Below, one piece after another: positions 34,746 through 47,892 of a stretch of 64,000 bases of DNA (position 1 is its first letter; each line of letters starts with the position of its first letter). A program made the translations under genes and the position numbers. The notes under the pieces were generated by a model that did not search any database, was not told the DNA's origin, and saw nothing but the letters and a program-made list of their open reading frames with translations. The stretch comes from Dendrobium chrysotoxum (taxonomy: Eukaryota > Streptophyta > Magnoliopsida > Asparagales > Orchidaceae): NCBI GenBank assembly GCA_019925795.1, contig CM034305.1:96260433-96324432 (forward strand), in the 5' to 3' direction.

Positions 34746-34875
34746 CCTCTTCCTCCTCGCCCTCGCGTGGCGAAGGGGAAACGACTAGAACGAAGAGCTC
34801 CGAAGCCCACAAGGAAAGCTGGAAGAAAGAATAAAGAAAAAAAAAAACAAAGAGAATGCAACTAGGAGCAAACTA
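34746..34875 (-). promoter_or_regulatory. Candidate leader exon and splice donor, minus-strand gene
   Basis: A short GC-rich island in AT-rich DNA. On the minus strand it reads CTTCCAGCTTTCCTTG...CTTCGCCACGCGAGGGCGAGG, then GAAGAG|GTGAGAGG (donor at about 34746). The following intron-like text is GATCTATCTGATTTTCGGATC, the usual style of plant first introns. No long frame lies in the exon, so it would be untranslated. The nearest minus-strand coding sequence downstream is the E3-ligase fragment at 24748, about 10 kb away. Confidence 0.45.
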
Positions 34876-34902
34876 TTCTAATTTTAGTGCATCAACATTA
34901 TT

Positions 34903-34932
34903 TTTATAGAATTTTATTGTATTTATAAGTCT
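34903..34932 (-). promoter_or_regulatory. Candidate TATA boxes for minus-strand transcription
   Basis: On the minus strand, TATAAATACAAT (about 34928-34917) and CTATAAAAATAA (about 34912-34901) lie 30-55 bp upstream of the candidate leader exon. The AT-rich background makes either weak on its own. Their position next to the GC-rich exon is the argument. Confidence 0.35.
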
Positions 34933-37140
34933 AATATCTAAATTTAAATATCTATTTATATAATATTCTAATCTATTAATATAATTTATTTAGAGTGATA
35001 TATCTCTTTACATGTATATATATTTTATATGATTTTAGACAATAAGGTGTTAAATAATTATAGAAATTTAGGTATTAGATATTTAAATATAAAAAAACTT
35101 TGATATGTATAAAAGTTTTTTTTTTTTTTCAAAATTATTTAGATGCCATCAGCGACAAAAAAACTAAATAAAAGCACATAATCCTTTCAGCTAAAAATTA
35201 AAGCTAAGATTAAATTGAACAAAATTAATCAATTTTCAACTTGATTTAATTTTTAGGATTAATCAAATTTTTAGTCTAATTTATATTGGTTGTGTATAAT
35301 ATTTCTATAGTAATCAAAATGCTCTTAATTTACACGAGCTCTCATATGGACAAACAGTTATTGCGATCTTGAACCATATTAATATGGGACATCCAAGGAT
35401 GACATTGCTGAGTGGTGAAGAGTTTGAGAAGTCATGATAGGAAGGAGGTTTAAGCTTGCCTCTCAAGGGGAATTCTTCCTGGAAGCATTAGAGCTTGTCT
35501 CGAAGAACATTTTAAGGGATGTTGTCAATATACAATAAAGATATATTTGTTATGATCATTAAAGGGTTGCAGACTAAAAGGTACAAACAAATTATGTGAG
35601 TTAAGATAGCCTTATCGAGGAGGCCATTGCAACAATTAATAGTAAGAAATGTATAAATATTCATCAGTTGATGATTCTTAATATGTGGTAATCTAAGAGG
35701 GAGATAGAATCCATTAAAATTCTAGTGTGAAGGTCTTAATTAGCAGGATTCTTGTGGAAGATGTAGTATCTTAATTGTCAAATGCAATCTTTCAGTGATA
35801 GATTAGAAGCACCTTTGCTGGTAGGGTTCCCTTTTTTGGGAAGTGGAAACTAAGATATATCTAATTTAAGAATTATTTCTTTAATTATGATAGTTGTAAA
35901 AATAAATGGGAAGAAAAGAAATTATCAACATAATTTTATAATTATTATTTTTATTCATCATTGTCAGAGGGTTGTCAATATTCAACCAATCAATAATAAA
36001 TGGGATGTATTTTTCACATATGGTACCAAACTATTATCTATTGGGATTGTGGTGAGGAATATATTTTTATCTTGATTTTGAACCATGATTCTTTACATAA
36101 TTAGAAAAGAAAAAAAGACAACACATAGGAGATATTTTTTTTTTAAGAAAACTAAAAAAAAACATGTAGCCTATTTGTTTTAACCACTTATAGTTCAAGA
36201 TTACAAAAAGTTATTCCCTAAAATTTAGAAGGTATTAGTATGGATTGGGTTAATGGACATAAGTACAGTCTCTTCAATTTAGAAAAGGAAGGAGACCAAA
36301 TTACCTAATTGGTAGATACCTAAAGGTTGTTGAGATGGTCTCTATCTTGGAAAGAAGGGGAATGGAGCTACCTTGAGTTGATGGGAAAATAGAGTCCTCC
36401 TAAAAGGAGGGGAATTAGGTGGTTCAAATACAATGAAATATGATAGATTTGAGAGCCTTAGGAATGATTGGTTGGCACTCCAAGATGGTGATTAAAGTTT
36501 TGAAACTATCTGCATCCAATAATTTTTTTCATGATTTTAAATGCTCAAAATGTATGGAATCAAGGGTTATTTATATATTTAGAAGGGGTTTTTTAGCATT
36601 TAATACCATAATATCCATATAATGTCACCCCCTAAATAGTCCAAATCATATCCCCCTTAATTAGAAGGGTGACTAAATGGTTTCGCTCTTGTGCCAACCT
36701 CAGGCTCTCTTAAGCTTAGGTTGGCCTAATTGGCTAGCAAGGGTCGACAACATTGACTTAGCAGTGATTCGACAATGCCTTGCCACCAACCTTATCTTTA
36801 GTTGATAAACAAAGTACTTTGTTATGAAGCTCCCAATACCATGAATCTAATAAATCGAATGGATCAAAGTTCTGACAATAAAAATAGCCATCACAATTTT
36901 ACAAATGTTCATGGATAACATTAAGTGGCCACTAGAAAATAGTGACAATAACAACTCATTCTTGTGTCAAAATGTTTATCTCCTTAACATCAATTTAAGA
37001 TCATAAATAGTTCATGAATAGGGATCATAAGAACTTTATATGTTCCTATTCTAAATGGATAAAACATATAAAATCTGAGAAACACCATTAGACGCCATGG
37101 ATATCATGCTCATGGTAAGAAGGGGTTGGGGCCTATTCAA
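34933..37140. other. AT-rich DNA, no gene recognised
   Basis: 35330-36430 has the look of decayed sequence with mixed composition, but no frame longer than about 60 codons and no motif that I know. Confidence 0.4.
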
Positions 37141-37142
37141 CC

Positions 37143-38340
37143 ATGTCATACCCCAACCATTCTATCACACCCAACCTAATGTGGCCCCTAATCTTGGAAT
37201 AGGTCTTCATCAAGTTGGGGTATAACATAATGAGAAGAAATCAAATTATTTTAGATAGAAGTAATTGCAAATTTTCTTTGAATATTCATATAAAAGTTCT
37301 TCTCAAAATTCAAATATCTATAAGAGCATGAACCAACGCATATGACTAGTATTACCACAATTCGATACATACTCCTTAATTGAAGAAACATAAAAGACAG
37401 ATTGCATTGCTCACAACGCAAAAGGATTTAAGAATATAATTAGATCATATAATAATTGTCAAAGCTAAATACATTCTATTTTCATTATATCTAAAAGAGG
37501 AAATTAACATATCATTTCCACCCCAAAATAAAGTATATAAAAAAAATCACATTCTATAAGTCACCTATAATAGAAGTATAAAAGCATATTATATAGTGTG
37601 ATACTACAATCTCCATAATTACCATAAAACTTTATCATCATTCACATATATAACCAATGACATACACATATAGCATGGTGATCATAAAGCCCTATAAATC
37701 AGATGAAATCTATCAAAGATCTCAATACAAGGGAAAGAGAATAATATATAGGTAAGTCTTGCTAGGCATTACATTATATAAAATTAATGTCCATTGTATA
37801 CTTCATATGAGCATACACTTAATCTTGTAATATATTATGAATATACTCATGAAGATTTAGTCAAATGGATAATCGATCTAATAGAGTAATTATTATAGAT
37901 TCAAGTCAAATACAGAAATTATTATTAAGGAGGTGTGACCTAACCAAACTTAGAGATTGAGTAATGATATCAAAATCAAACTTATATATAAAATTTGTAG
38001 AATAAATCAAGTTGAATGTTAGAACAAATGTTCTTGCTAATCATTAGAGAAATCAAATATCATATGATAAATGATGAGTAAAGTTTCTTAAGAGTATAGT
38101 ATGCAAAGCACCAAACACATCCAAATTGAATTAAAGGCATATTAAGATAATTATATAACATATTTATTTTTGGTAAATGCTTGCATATTAATGTAATTAT
38201 ATTCATAAATGGCTTATGCATGTAGTATATGAATTAAATACAGTAATGCACATGCAGCTTGTGATAAGTCCAAAATAACCACTTATATGTCATGTCATGC
38301 TCTTTCTATTAAATTCATTATATAAAAATAAGTAGAATGT
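37143..38340 (-). repeat. Old Gypsy LTR fragment, reverse orientation
   Basis: TGTCATACCCCAACC at about 37145 is the complement of the GGTTGGGGTATGACA ending typical of the chromovirus LTRs seen at 46256 and 49786. The following AT-rich sequence has the style of the same long LTR family. The right end cannot be placed because an RTE fragment follows. Confidence 0.5.
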
Positions 38341-38350
38341 ATCATATGTT

Positions 38351-40267
38351 ACAACAACAACATCAAGCCTTTATCCCATTGTGGGTCGAGTACATGAATC
38401 TTTTTTCTCCAATGTGTCATGTTAAGAGTCAAATTCTTATTTAAATCCAATAAAAAATATCATTTCTAATATTTTTAACTAAGTCTTTTTAGGTCTACTG
38501 TTAAGTGTAAATTGTGTACTGTGTATTACATTTGAATTTCAGTGAAAATATATTGTTTTAGTTATTTTGTATAGAAAATACTGAAAATGATGAAAAATAC
38601 AAAGCATCACATAGCATCGCGGCTCAGATGAAACAATGCCGCTGCGTTGAAATCAACTCCGATGAAGCGCCATTTTTAGACATTACAGTGCCATCATCTC
38701 TATTTGAGAGCGCTACAGCAGAATCACAGGCAACACCACTGCATTAAACATTCAGCTTGGCAGCGTTGGGTTCTCAGGAAAATGAATGCCACGACGCTAC
38801 AATTCAAATGCCTCAGTGTCAGAAACTCCACACGGGAGCCACAACGCTGAGATTTCCAGAGCACCGCGGTGTAGAGCGACAATCGACATAGCGAAAAGGA
38901 CATGTCTATTCAATTAGTAACCATTCTACATCATCAAGCGCCGCAGTGGAGCAAACTTGTGAGCGCCAAGGTGCTAATTCCTTTAAGTGTCACGGTGCCA
39001 CCTTGTCAAGCTTCGCAGCGCTTGAGGTTATTTCTATGTTTTCTTATAAATAGATGTTCAGTTCTATTTATAAAGGAGTTCAGTCACTTGAGTAAAATTT
39101 AGTATATTTTTCAGCGTACTTCTCTAGTACACTCTTAGAGTAAAATCTAAGAGATGCTAGGGAAGTACAAGATACAATCTCTGTGAGAGTTTAGCCTATG
39201 TTTGTATAAAGAACTATGTAAGTGGAGGAAGAAGGACTGTAGAGAAGATACTTTCATCCTTCCTGGTGATAAAATTTCACTACTTCTCTTGTACTTTAAT
39301 TCTTCTATGAATATAATGAAAATGAGTTTGCTTGTTATTTTTTCTATGTCTGGCTAGATCTTTTATTTTGGATTGATGATGTAAAAAGTATATTAAGTAC
39401 TAATATAGAGTCTCATACTTTAAAGAGTTTATGGATATTTTTAATATGTCCCATTCTTTATTTAATGCTTATAATGGCTATGTGTAGTTAAAATTTAGTG
39501 TGATGTGTAGCCTCAATGGAGAAATGCAAGAACAATCAGGAGTATTGAGATAGAATGTTAGCATGCTTAGACATAAGATGTTTGAATATTATAGGTTCTA
39601 TGGAGATATTAAAATTATAAGAGGTCAGCAGATATCCTTTTCACTCCTACAAGCTCGATAGAGATATAGGGATGCATATACTCTGATCCACATCTAAAAT
39701 TAAAGTATCATTAGAAAAAATATGATATTTAAATGCATCAATCCAATATATTTAATTAAAATTATATCAACTATTTACTTATTTTTATTCAGTGGTAGAA
39801 ACTCAAAAATATCATTTTTTGATAGGATAACTTATGTAATTAGAGTAAATAGCAGTAGTTTTATTGCAAGTAACCATAACTCTTTCTCGTGGTTCGACAC
39901 TCTACTTCATCATTTTATTACTTGATTCGACGCATATACTTGTGTATATTTAAGTGGGCTTTAATTATTGACATATCAAAGAAAACCTAATCATATTTAA
40001 ATCTTGCATGTCACATCTAGCTAAGCTCAGATAGAATCAATCTTGATAATAAACACAAGCCCCACCCCCATAATCTACAGCTACCTTTCTTAACATAAGC
40101 CAAATCTAATAAATCTACTCTCCTAACTAGGTCATCAGAAAGTCAACATTTTATGTGACCAAAACATCTAAGGTGACTCTCTCTAATCTTATCTATCACT
40201 GGAGCTACTCCAACCTTTTCATGTATATGCTCATTTCACATTCTATATCTAAGAGTAAAGCCACTCA
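38351..40267 (-). mobile_element. RTE LINE 3' fragment, split by an insertion
   Basis: The left part (38351-38498) is the (CAA)n tail, TTTATCCCATTGTGGGTCG and AACTAAGTCTTTTTAGGTCTAC. The right part (40079-40267) continues with CTACCTTTCTTAACATAAGCC, TCTCTCTAATCTTATC and GGAGCTACTCCAACC, in the same order as the intact copy at 25343-25690. Joining the parts with one TCTAC restores the match to the copy at 31734-31760. Confidence 0.85.
38499..40073 (+). mobile_element. 1575-bp insertion in RTE fragment, probable solo LTR
   Basis: Flanked by the direct repeat TCTAC (38494-38498; 40074-40078). It begins TGTTAAGTG; the far end reads CCATAA rather than ...CA, so the end has mutated or the element is not a perfect LTR. 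It is non-coding. The inner part has CTCGTGGTTCGACACTCTACTTC and TTGATTCGACGCATATACTTG (about 39888-39945), resembling the 3' part of Athila/Tat-type LTRs. GCGC-rich words occur at 38615-39020. Transcript-like features (TATAAATAG at 39045) fit an LTR promoter. Confidence 0.65.
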
Positions 40268-41870
40268 TTTGTTAGAATATAACAAAATAGTATAGATGTA
40301 TCATCATTCATAAATATACATAAAATATATTTTATAGCTAGTCAAATATTTTTAATGGATGCATAAAGGGCATACATCAACAAGATGGAATATAACTGCT
40401 TGCCAAATGGCCTACACTAGGGTCCTAGGATTTGATGGCTTTCCATATGCCTACATTGGATATGTTAACATCTTAGATGGCTAAAAATAAAATAATATCA
40501 TAACCTTGAATGCACTAGGTGATTTAAATAAGCATATTAAACTTATAACTTCTTTAGGATAGGATTGCTTTTTAGAGGGCCTACATCAGATCAATAAGTA
40601 GGGTCACTCTATCATCCCACCCTTCTATGCATGGGTAAATAGACCCACCAAACTAAGTGTTAGTCAATCTTACCTTACACATATATATATCATATCATCT
40701 ATATAATACATAGTTAAATCACCATATTTCACATTCAAATATCGCATTATGAAAAACACATATAATATGATCAATATATGCATTATATAATATGAACTAA
40801 CATGATTGAAAGCTAATAGCATAGGTTGCACTATGAATAACAAGCACCATATCATACATCAAGTCATTTATTATAATTCTCATGATGCAATACTAATATT
40901 TGATAGCCAAAGGAATACAAAGTATCACAATTCATTCGTATTCCAAATATGATTACAACATTTATATTAATTATATATTAGGTTGCACAATTAATGTTAC
41001 CCTCCAAGCATCTAACTACACTATTATGATTAATAATGCCACATGCCAATATGATATGCCAACCCTCTTATGCACCATACATATGCCAAACACCATTTGA
41101 AAATTAATGTAAAATAGATATCATATCATTCTTAGTAGACAATAAATAACATAACATTGAGTGAAAGAATAAGCCCATGATACCACAATTTAAGTACACT
41201 TAATAGTAGGTAGTATGCCATATTTTTAAATAGATAATATATACAATAGTAATCAACTAGATATAAGGTTAGGGTATATTATAAAATAGAAAGTGCTTCA
41301 TCAACAAGTGACTAGAGTATTAATAAAAAAATTGAGTGATTAAATTATTGTGCATATGCTGCAAAAGATTTTAAATTTATACAATCAAAAGTTATAAGAG
41401 GCACATAGCTTATAATTATTGAATACATGCTTGCTTAAATGACTATGAATAAACGTATCTAGGTATATGCAAGATCATTTGAAGTTTTGCATGATGACAT
41501 AGCATAATAACTTGATGAATTCATAGCCCATGGAATACATTATTATACATGAAGAACTTCTTATGAACCAAACATGACATTTAAAATGTGTTAATCATTA
41601 CATATGTTTTATAGAGGAAATCACTTGATATAATCAATTATTACCAACCTTATCATATTTATGACTAGTCAATCATATATTTGATCATATGTATGGTTTC
41701 CCAGGGATTTGAGTACAATATATTTGACTATGAAGTGCATATAGTAGTGTTGGATGATCATTAATTAACTTTAGGCTCTAAGGAAATTTGATATGCATGC
41801 ATATATTATAATATTAGTCATTTGAAATTCAAATAATTATATGTTTCTAATTATATTTTTAACTGATTTA
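40268..41870 (-). repeat. Old LTR-derived sequence, reverse orientation, boundaries unclear
   Basis: Words such as GGGTCACTCTATCATCCCACCCTTCTATGCATGGGTAAAT resemble the pattern of the reverse-oriented solo LTR near 16100-16220. No coding sequence. Assignment is by style only. Confidence 0.35.
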
Positions 41871-41877
41871 GTATCTA

Positions 41878-43440
41878 TAAGTATGATTCAATTGAATGGA
41901 GTATAAAGGAATTAAGAAATGTCGGTTGAGAAAGAGGGAAAACCAGAAGTGGGAATTTTTCTTTGTGAGTGCTACGGAACTGAGAGGTGGCGCTCCGGCG
42001 TTGTACTCATGGGAAAATGAGGAAAAATGGGTTTTGAGAAAAGTGTGGCAGCCTAGTGGTGTTGCAATGGTGTTGGGGATGGAGTCTAGGAAGATTGGAA
42101 GAGTTTGGAAGGTTTGTTGGTGGCACTGCGATGTCAGAAGTGGTAGCGCCACGATGTTAGGCCGAATTAGTACTTTTTAAAATAATAAATATCTAAAGTC
42201 ACTATCCTAAGCCTAGTGCCCTTTAGCTTGCCAAGGAAGAAAGGAGAGGAGAAAGAAGGAAAGAGAAGGAGAAAGGGGGGATTTGGAGTCTGAAATTCAA
42301 TTTGCGTCCGTCCTGCTAGTTAGAAAAATTATCGGGATAAAAATAGGTAACTAATACCCTATTTCTAATTTAAATTCCAAAGTATATAACGAAAAATATT
42401 CTTTTAAAAGTGTTTTTCTTAAGTTTTAAAAAGTTTTCAACGCGTAACATTTTATATATTGTTTTACTCTCAGTTCTAGATAATTTGATTATAAGAATGC
42501 AAAATTTTATTGGTTAATTTATTCTATATGAATTTTGTTTATTCTAAAAAAGAGAAGCCTATCTAAATTGCAATGCAATTGATAAAATATATTAGTTTAT
42601 CAATTTACACAATCTCTATTAATTTGGTAAATTGCTGAGTACTTTAAGTTGGCAACTAAAATATAGGGTTTTCTATACAAGTTGGTATATGATGTTATTT
42701 GCTTTAAAAAGCTTTAATTGCATGTTGCATTGCACTATCATGCATTTAATGATATGCTAGAGTTTCTAATTTAGAAAGAAAGGCATTTTGAAATTATCTT
42801 CTTGGGCTCACGGTGAAAATATTTTGTATTGTATTATTCTATTCTGACTCTGAATTGGTTATATATTTAAAGTTCTGTTATGTTCTAATTTTGCTCCTCA
42901 CCTATCTTAAAGAAGTGGGAGGTGAAAGATTGGGAGTTATAATAGGCATAAGTACAAGTGCATTTTGCATTCATATGTCCATCAATATACTTAGAAGTTA
43001 AAAGCTAAACAATACTTACATGATTTTATTTCAGTTCTATTTTGATATGAGTTAAAGTTTGTTATAGAGAAATTGGTGTTGGCCTACTGAGCTTAAACTC
43101 ATTACGTTGTTTATTATATTTTAGGAAAATGTAAAGGTTTTGTTGAGTGGATCCAGTTATATAGAGAGAAGGGAGATCAGGTTTTAATAGGTATTTAGAA
43201 TTTGTAGTTCATATTTAAGTCAGTTTTGTTGGAAACATTGTAATATGAGATATTAAAATTAATTTTTTTAAGAAAGGAAGAAAATTTATGGCTTGTGCAC
43301 TTTGAATATTTATTTTATATATTATTTATGATTAGCTAGCTCTTTGTGTATTCATGTGAGAAAAAAAAATCTTAGAAGTATAGGAAAGTAGGTTTAAATT
43401 TCTCCTTTGTGTCTTGAGGAGTGACATATATATAGTTCAT
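41878..43440 (+). repeat. Old chromovirus LTR remnant, forward orientation
   Basis: Shares the internal order of the LTR at 48052-49786: a GCGC/CACTGCG-type block (41985-42165), a purine-rich leader (42232-42290, GGAGAAAGAAGGAAAG), the AATTATCGGGATAAAAATAGG splice-like part, and a CTGAGCTTAAACTCATT...AGGAAAATGTAAAGG segment (43090-43140). Overlapping ORFs on both strands at 41868-42180 reflect the GC block, not genes. Confidence 0.5.
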
Positions 43441-44740
43441 TTAAGGTGTGATTTGGCTTAAAAAGTAGGAATATTGAATCAATAAGATGGTGAGTATTAC
43501 ATGATATGCACTACATTATGATAGAAAGAAATAACTAAATAACTTATAATATCATTTAATGATGATCACCAAACACACATATAGAGCCAATTAAATGAAA
43601 TAAAAAACGTCTACTAAAAATATCCATAATTTACATCATCCTCTTTGTAATGACTTTTTATGTAGTAATTTGATTACATGTAGTAACCTAATAAGGATCT
43701 GTTAAAAAATCTGATGCTATTTAATATTTATGAAAATTTTTATATACATCTAACAAGTCCTCCTTAGGGGCACTGTGACACTGTAAAGGTAATGTTACTG
43801 TGCTGCCCTCTTTGTGAAGTAAAATTTTTCTTGGGAGCACTGCAACATTATAATAGTGGTGCTATCTTTTTTGTATGTTGTGAAGCGCTTGGGGGCACTA
43901 TGGTGCTATAAGATGGGCACTATGATGTTAAGGCACTTGAAATTAGCATTGTAGCACCAAGGTCTCTATTTTAAAGTTCTAAAAACCTCCCTTGGGGAGC
44001 ACTGTGGCATGGGAAAGGTGGCGTCACTGTATTAGTTCAAAATTTTAGAAAAAGATCTAAATCCATTAAGAAAGCATATTAAAAATGTAAATGCATCTCA
44101 TTGCCCTCATTTGGCTAGGAGAAGGAAGAAGAGAAAAAATGAGGAGAGAGAAGAAGGGTTTGGGGGTCTTCAAGCTACTTTCATCCGTCGAGCCAATTAG
44201 GAAATCATGCACTTTCAGGTAGGCTACCATTATCCTACACCTATTTTCAATGGTTTTGAATCTATAGGAAATTTTAGATTTAATTTGATCAGAAGTTGCA
44301 ATAATTATGATATCTCGATTTCTAGCAAACTTTCATCATGTAACTTTTAATATATTTTAGATATGCTTATTATGTATTTTATTGACATGATCACATTGAA
44401 TTTTCACATAGTATTTCTATTATTTAAGAAAAATTTCCTCAAATATGAGTAAGAAAAATATTTTAAGAAAATGATAATTAATTATTACATTTGATCTGGA
44501 CAGAATGATAGACATGCATACTTGGCATGGTTCATTTATCATGACATGTATATTCTACATGGTCCAATTATTACATCATGCATATTTTTTACATTTTATC
44601 TATTAAAATCACATAATGATGTGAAAATGAGTATATGACATTATCATATGAACACCTTTATATTGTCTTACATGTTATTTCACCTAGATGAGAAATTGAT
44701 ATAATGAAATAAATTTTGAATAAGATGTTAAATGTTATTA

Positions 44741-44742
<2 letters not shown>

Positions 44743-44802
<60 letters not shown>
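44743..44802. repeat. (AT)30 microsatellite
   Basis: Uninterrupted AT dinucleotides over about 60 bp, inside an LTR remnant. The translated ORF with a YIYIYI tract is an artefact. Confidence 0.95.
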
Positions 44803-44804
<2 letters not shown>

Positions 44805-45234
44805 CCCACTGGTTGGCTTTCCTTTAAACATTGGGTAAGTGGTGTGAACTCGATACATGATATAATGGAAAGTAGAAGGGGCTATGATATGATTATGATT
44901 GGAGTGACAGCTCATGTACATGATGCTGCATGACTCTTTCTATTGATATGATATGACATTGTAAGGTATATGATACTATATACGAAAAATACCACATATG
45001 ATATGATTGTCTATAAGTCCTTCCTTACCTAATGTTTTATGTTTATGATGCTAAGATATGAAATTTTACATGATAGGATATGACATGAAATGATGATGTA
45101 GAGGAATACACTCTATGATGAGACATGAATAATCTTAAGCTCTCTCTTGCACATTATTTTATATATAGAATAATTTCATTATATGATAGTACTGCCATAT
45201 GTGATGATAATTCTAATATGATATGATGCTCCAC

Positions 45235-45238
<4 letters not shown>

Positions 45239-45268
<30 letters not shown>
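45239..45268. repeat. (TA)15 microsatellite
   Basis: About 30 bp of perfect TA dinucleotides followed by a CACATG variant. Confidence 0.95.
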
Positions 45269-45273
<5 letters not shown>

Positions 45274-46256
45274 GTGATTACAAGCTAGCATACTTGATGA
45301 TGCGAATTGACCTTTATAGTTGATATTATAATGCACTATTATTCATGATGATTATTCCTACTTTCATGATACAATACCTTGTTGTACATAGAGCATACCA
45401 TATGATATGATACATGTGATGGTGTATTATCAATTATGATTATATGGATTGACTATTATGATGCATATAATATTAAGCACCGTTATCTATGATAGATTAA
45501 TGTTCATGGGCATATGATCAGAAATTGTTATACTAATTAATCAGAACATCTAACGTGTCATTCATATGATATGAATTCTATCATTCATAATATTCATCAT
45601 TGAATGGAATTTGGTACAACATGATGCCCTGCAAGATATATGACATTATAGTGATAATTTAAATCATGCTTTTAGGGTATATAAGAATTCATAGTTTGGC
45701 CATGATTACATTATATATGACACATGTATATGAATAGCATAATGATTTACTCATTGAGTCCCTGTTCAATATTCATGATTCAATGATTTATAATATGCAT
45801 ATTATTCTATTTATGTGCATTGAATACAATTAATGATTTCGTGTAACCTAATGAGGTGTTAGTTCACTTTTTGTTTGCATATTTCAGGGAAGGGTAAGCC
45901 CTAGTGGAGTGAGATCAAGGTTGTAGTTAGAGGTACCCTTATTTTATAATCTAGTAAGTTCTTTCATAATAATGAGGAAGTTATATTTTTATGAGATTAT
46001 TAAAAGAACCATGATTATTATATAAAATATTTTGATATGAATGAATCTGAGTCATGCATATGTACTAAGAAATGTTCTATTGTATTTATGTATGTTTATG
46101 ATTTTAGTTACTCTATTATGTAAATTTGATGATAAAAATAACTTCTCTCCAATAAAAGATATTGGATAAATGCTCTATTTCTTATCATACCTAATATGAC
46201 CTATATGATATACGAGTATGACCTATATGATATACGAGTTTGGTTGGGTTGTGACA

Positions 46257-47141
46257 CTCTTAAAGTACCACCAAAATTTAATTTTGTATATATATATATA
46301 TATCATTAAAAACTAAATTTAATTACTTCTCCTCAATAAATCACAATAGGCTAGTCTACAATATTCTACATAACAACACCCTTACCATGGCCTTAAAGCA
46401 ACACATTCAAGTGCATATAATGTGAGCAAAGGTCCAACATAATGACAATATTCTAATATATAATTCAATTACACAACAAATAACATAATTTATATTATTA
46501 AAAAAATCATTGCAGCCTAATCACATAATATAAGCAGTAAAGAAATCATTTATTTGGCATCCAAAATGTAGTTAGGTGCATGATTCAAATATAATTTATT
46601 ATTTTATGTCATGTTATGTAAGTATTAGGAGCAATCATATCATGCCAAATTAATCAATTATAATCATATGCGTAATTAATCAGTACAAGCATATCAGTAA
46701 TATGAATCATGAATTAATGCAATCATAATAAATTATAAATAATTCATGTATGATAGTAATAAGACAAGTGTTACAACATAAATCATCATATCAATACATA
46801 TCATTCATGATTCTTTACATTCAGTATTGGATGAAGAATTACTTAGTTAGAATCATGGAATGCCCAGCATTCATTTGTTGTAGCACAAATTAACCAAAAT
46901 CATCATCCTAGTGCACTTTTGCTAAATTTTCTTAAAAAAATAAGTAATCTTGTAGCATATCAATCATATTACTCATCAGCATATCATATCATACGTCCTT
47001 AGTTGCACCATATTTTGTAAATTTATCTATTCAATTGTACTGCCCTTTCACACCATAAAGCTTCCACCATATTCTATCTTATTGAGACAAGTTTGCCAAC
47101 TTGCCATCTCACTAGCAATATCTTGAATCTTGTTGTCCATC
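46257..47141. other. AT-rich repeat debris
   Basis: Repeated CATATCA/TAATCAT words resemble the interior of neighbouring LTR remnants in reverse orientation. No gene recognised. Confidence 0.4.
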
Positions 47142-47892
47142 TAGGGGTGCAACCGAGTCAAGCCAGCTCACGAGCTGGCTTGGACTCGACTCGGAAGCAG
47201 GCTCGACGAGTCGAGCTTATCGAGCTCGCGAGTCGAGCTCGAACACAGTTTCGAGCTCGATGGCTTATCAAGCTCGAGCTCGAGCTCGAACAGGCCTCGG
47301 ACTCAACTCGTCGGCTCGACGAGTAGCTCGCAGATCAGACTGGGCTGGAAAATGAAAAATGGATGATGCGGGAGGGAGGATGAATCGAAGCTCGTGGATC
47401 TCGACTGGGCGGGAAAATAAAAAATCGGATGCTATGGCGGGAGGATGAATCGAAGCTCGCAGATCTCTCGCGAGCTCAATGACAAAGGCGATGGCAAGCT
47501 CAGGATGATCGATCTTGATGACGGAGCCTTAGAACGAATACGAATGAGCTCGGGATGACCGATCTCGACGGCGGACGTGACGACAAGCTCGGGATGACGG
47601 TTCTCGACGGCGGAGCTCGAGGTGACGACGAACGAGCAGACGTGACGACGAGTCGGCATTCTAATGATAATGGACGCGATGACGAGTCGGTGTTCGAACG
47701 ATAGTGGACGTGACTAGGCTCAGGACGGAGCTCGACAGGGGAGCTTGAGACTGAGCTCGACGAGCTGCTGGACATGAAATGAGTTGAGCTCAAGCTCGGA
47801 TATTGAGCTCGACTTGAGCTCAATTTTTGGCAGTCGAGCTTGACTCGAACAACCCCTGGCTCGATCTCGAGCTCGACTCATTTGCACCCCTA
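47142..47892. mobile_element. hAT-type non-autonomous element, 751 bp
   Basis: Starts TAGGGGTGCAA and ends TTTGCACCCCTA, with an exact 8-bp target duplication TGTCCATC (47134-47141; 47893-47900). The duplication length and TAGGGGTG ends are those of hAT elements. The subterminal parts are crowded with GAGCTC, CTCGAG and TCGACTCG words in both orientations (47190-47335; 47735-47880). The ORFs inside, on both strands, are products of this repetitive composition. Confidence 0.92.

Larger units (their letters stand above)
43441..46256 (+). repeat. Second old chromovirus LTR remnant, forward orientation, expanded by AT repeats
   Basis: Again has the CACTGTGGC-type block (43770-44035), a purine-rich leader (44118-44160), a GGTAGGCTACCATTATCC part, and ends TTGGTTGGGTTGTGACA at 46256. 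It is lengthened by ATGATATG-rich sequence and two AT microsatellites. No primer site follows (CTCTTAAAGTACCACC instead), so it is a solo or 3' LTR. Confidence 0.5.

Noticed and set aside
44658..45336. ORFs with YIYIYIY tracts
   Set aside because: They are translations of AT microsatellites.
47093..47823. Ser/Arg-rich ORFs at the hAT-type element
   Set aside because: They arise from repeated GAGCTC/TCGA words in a duplication-flanked transposon and appear on both strands.
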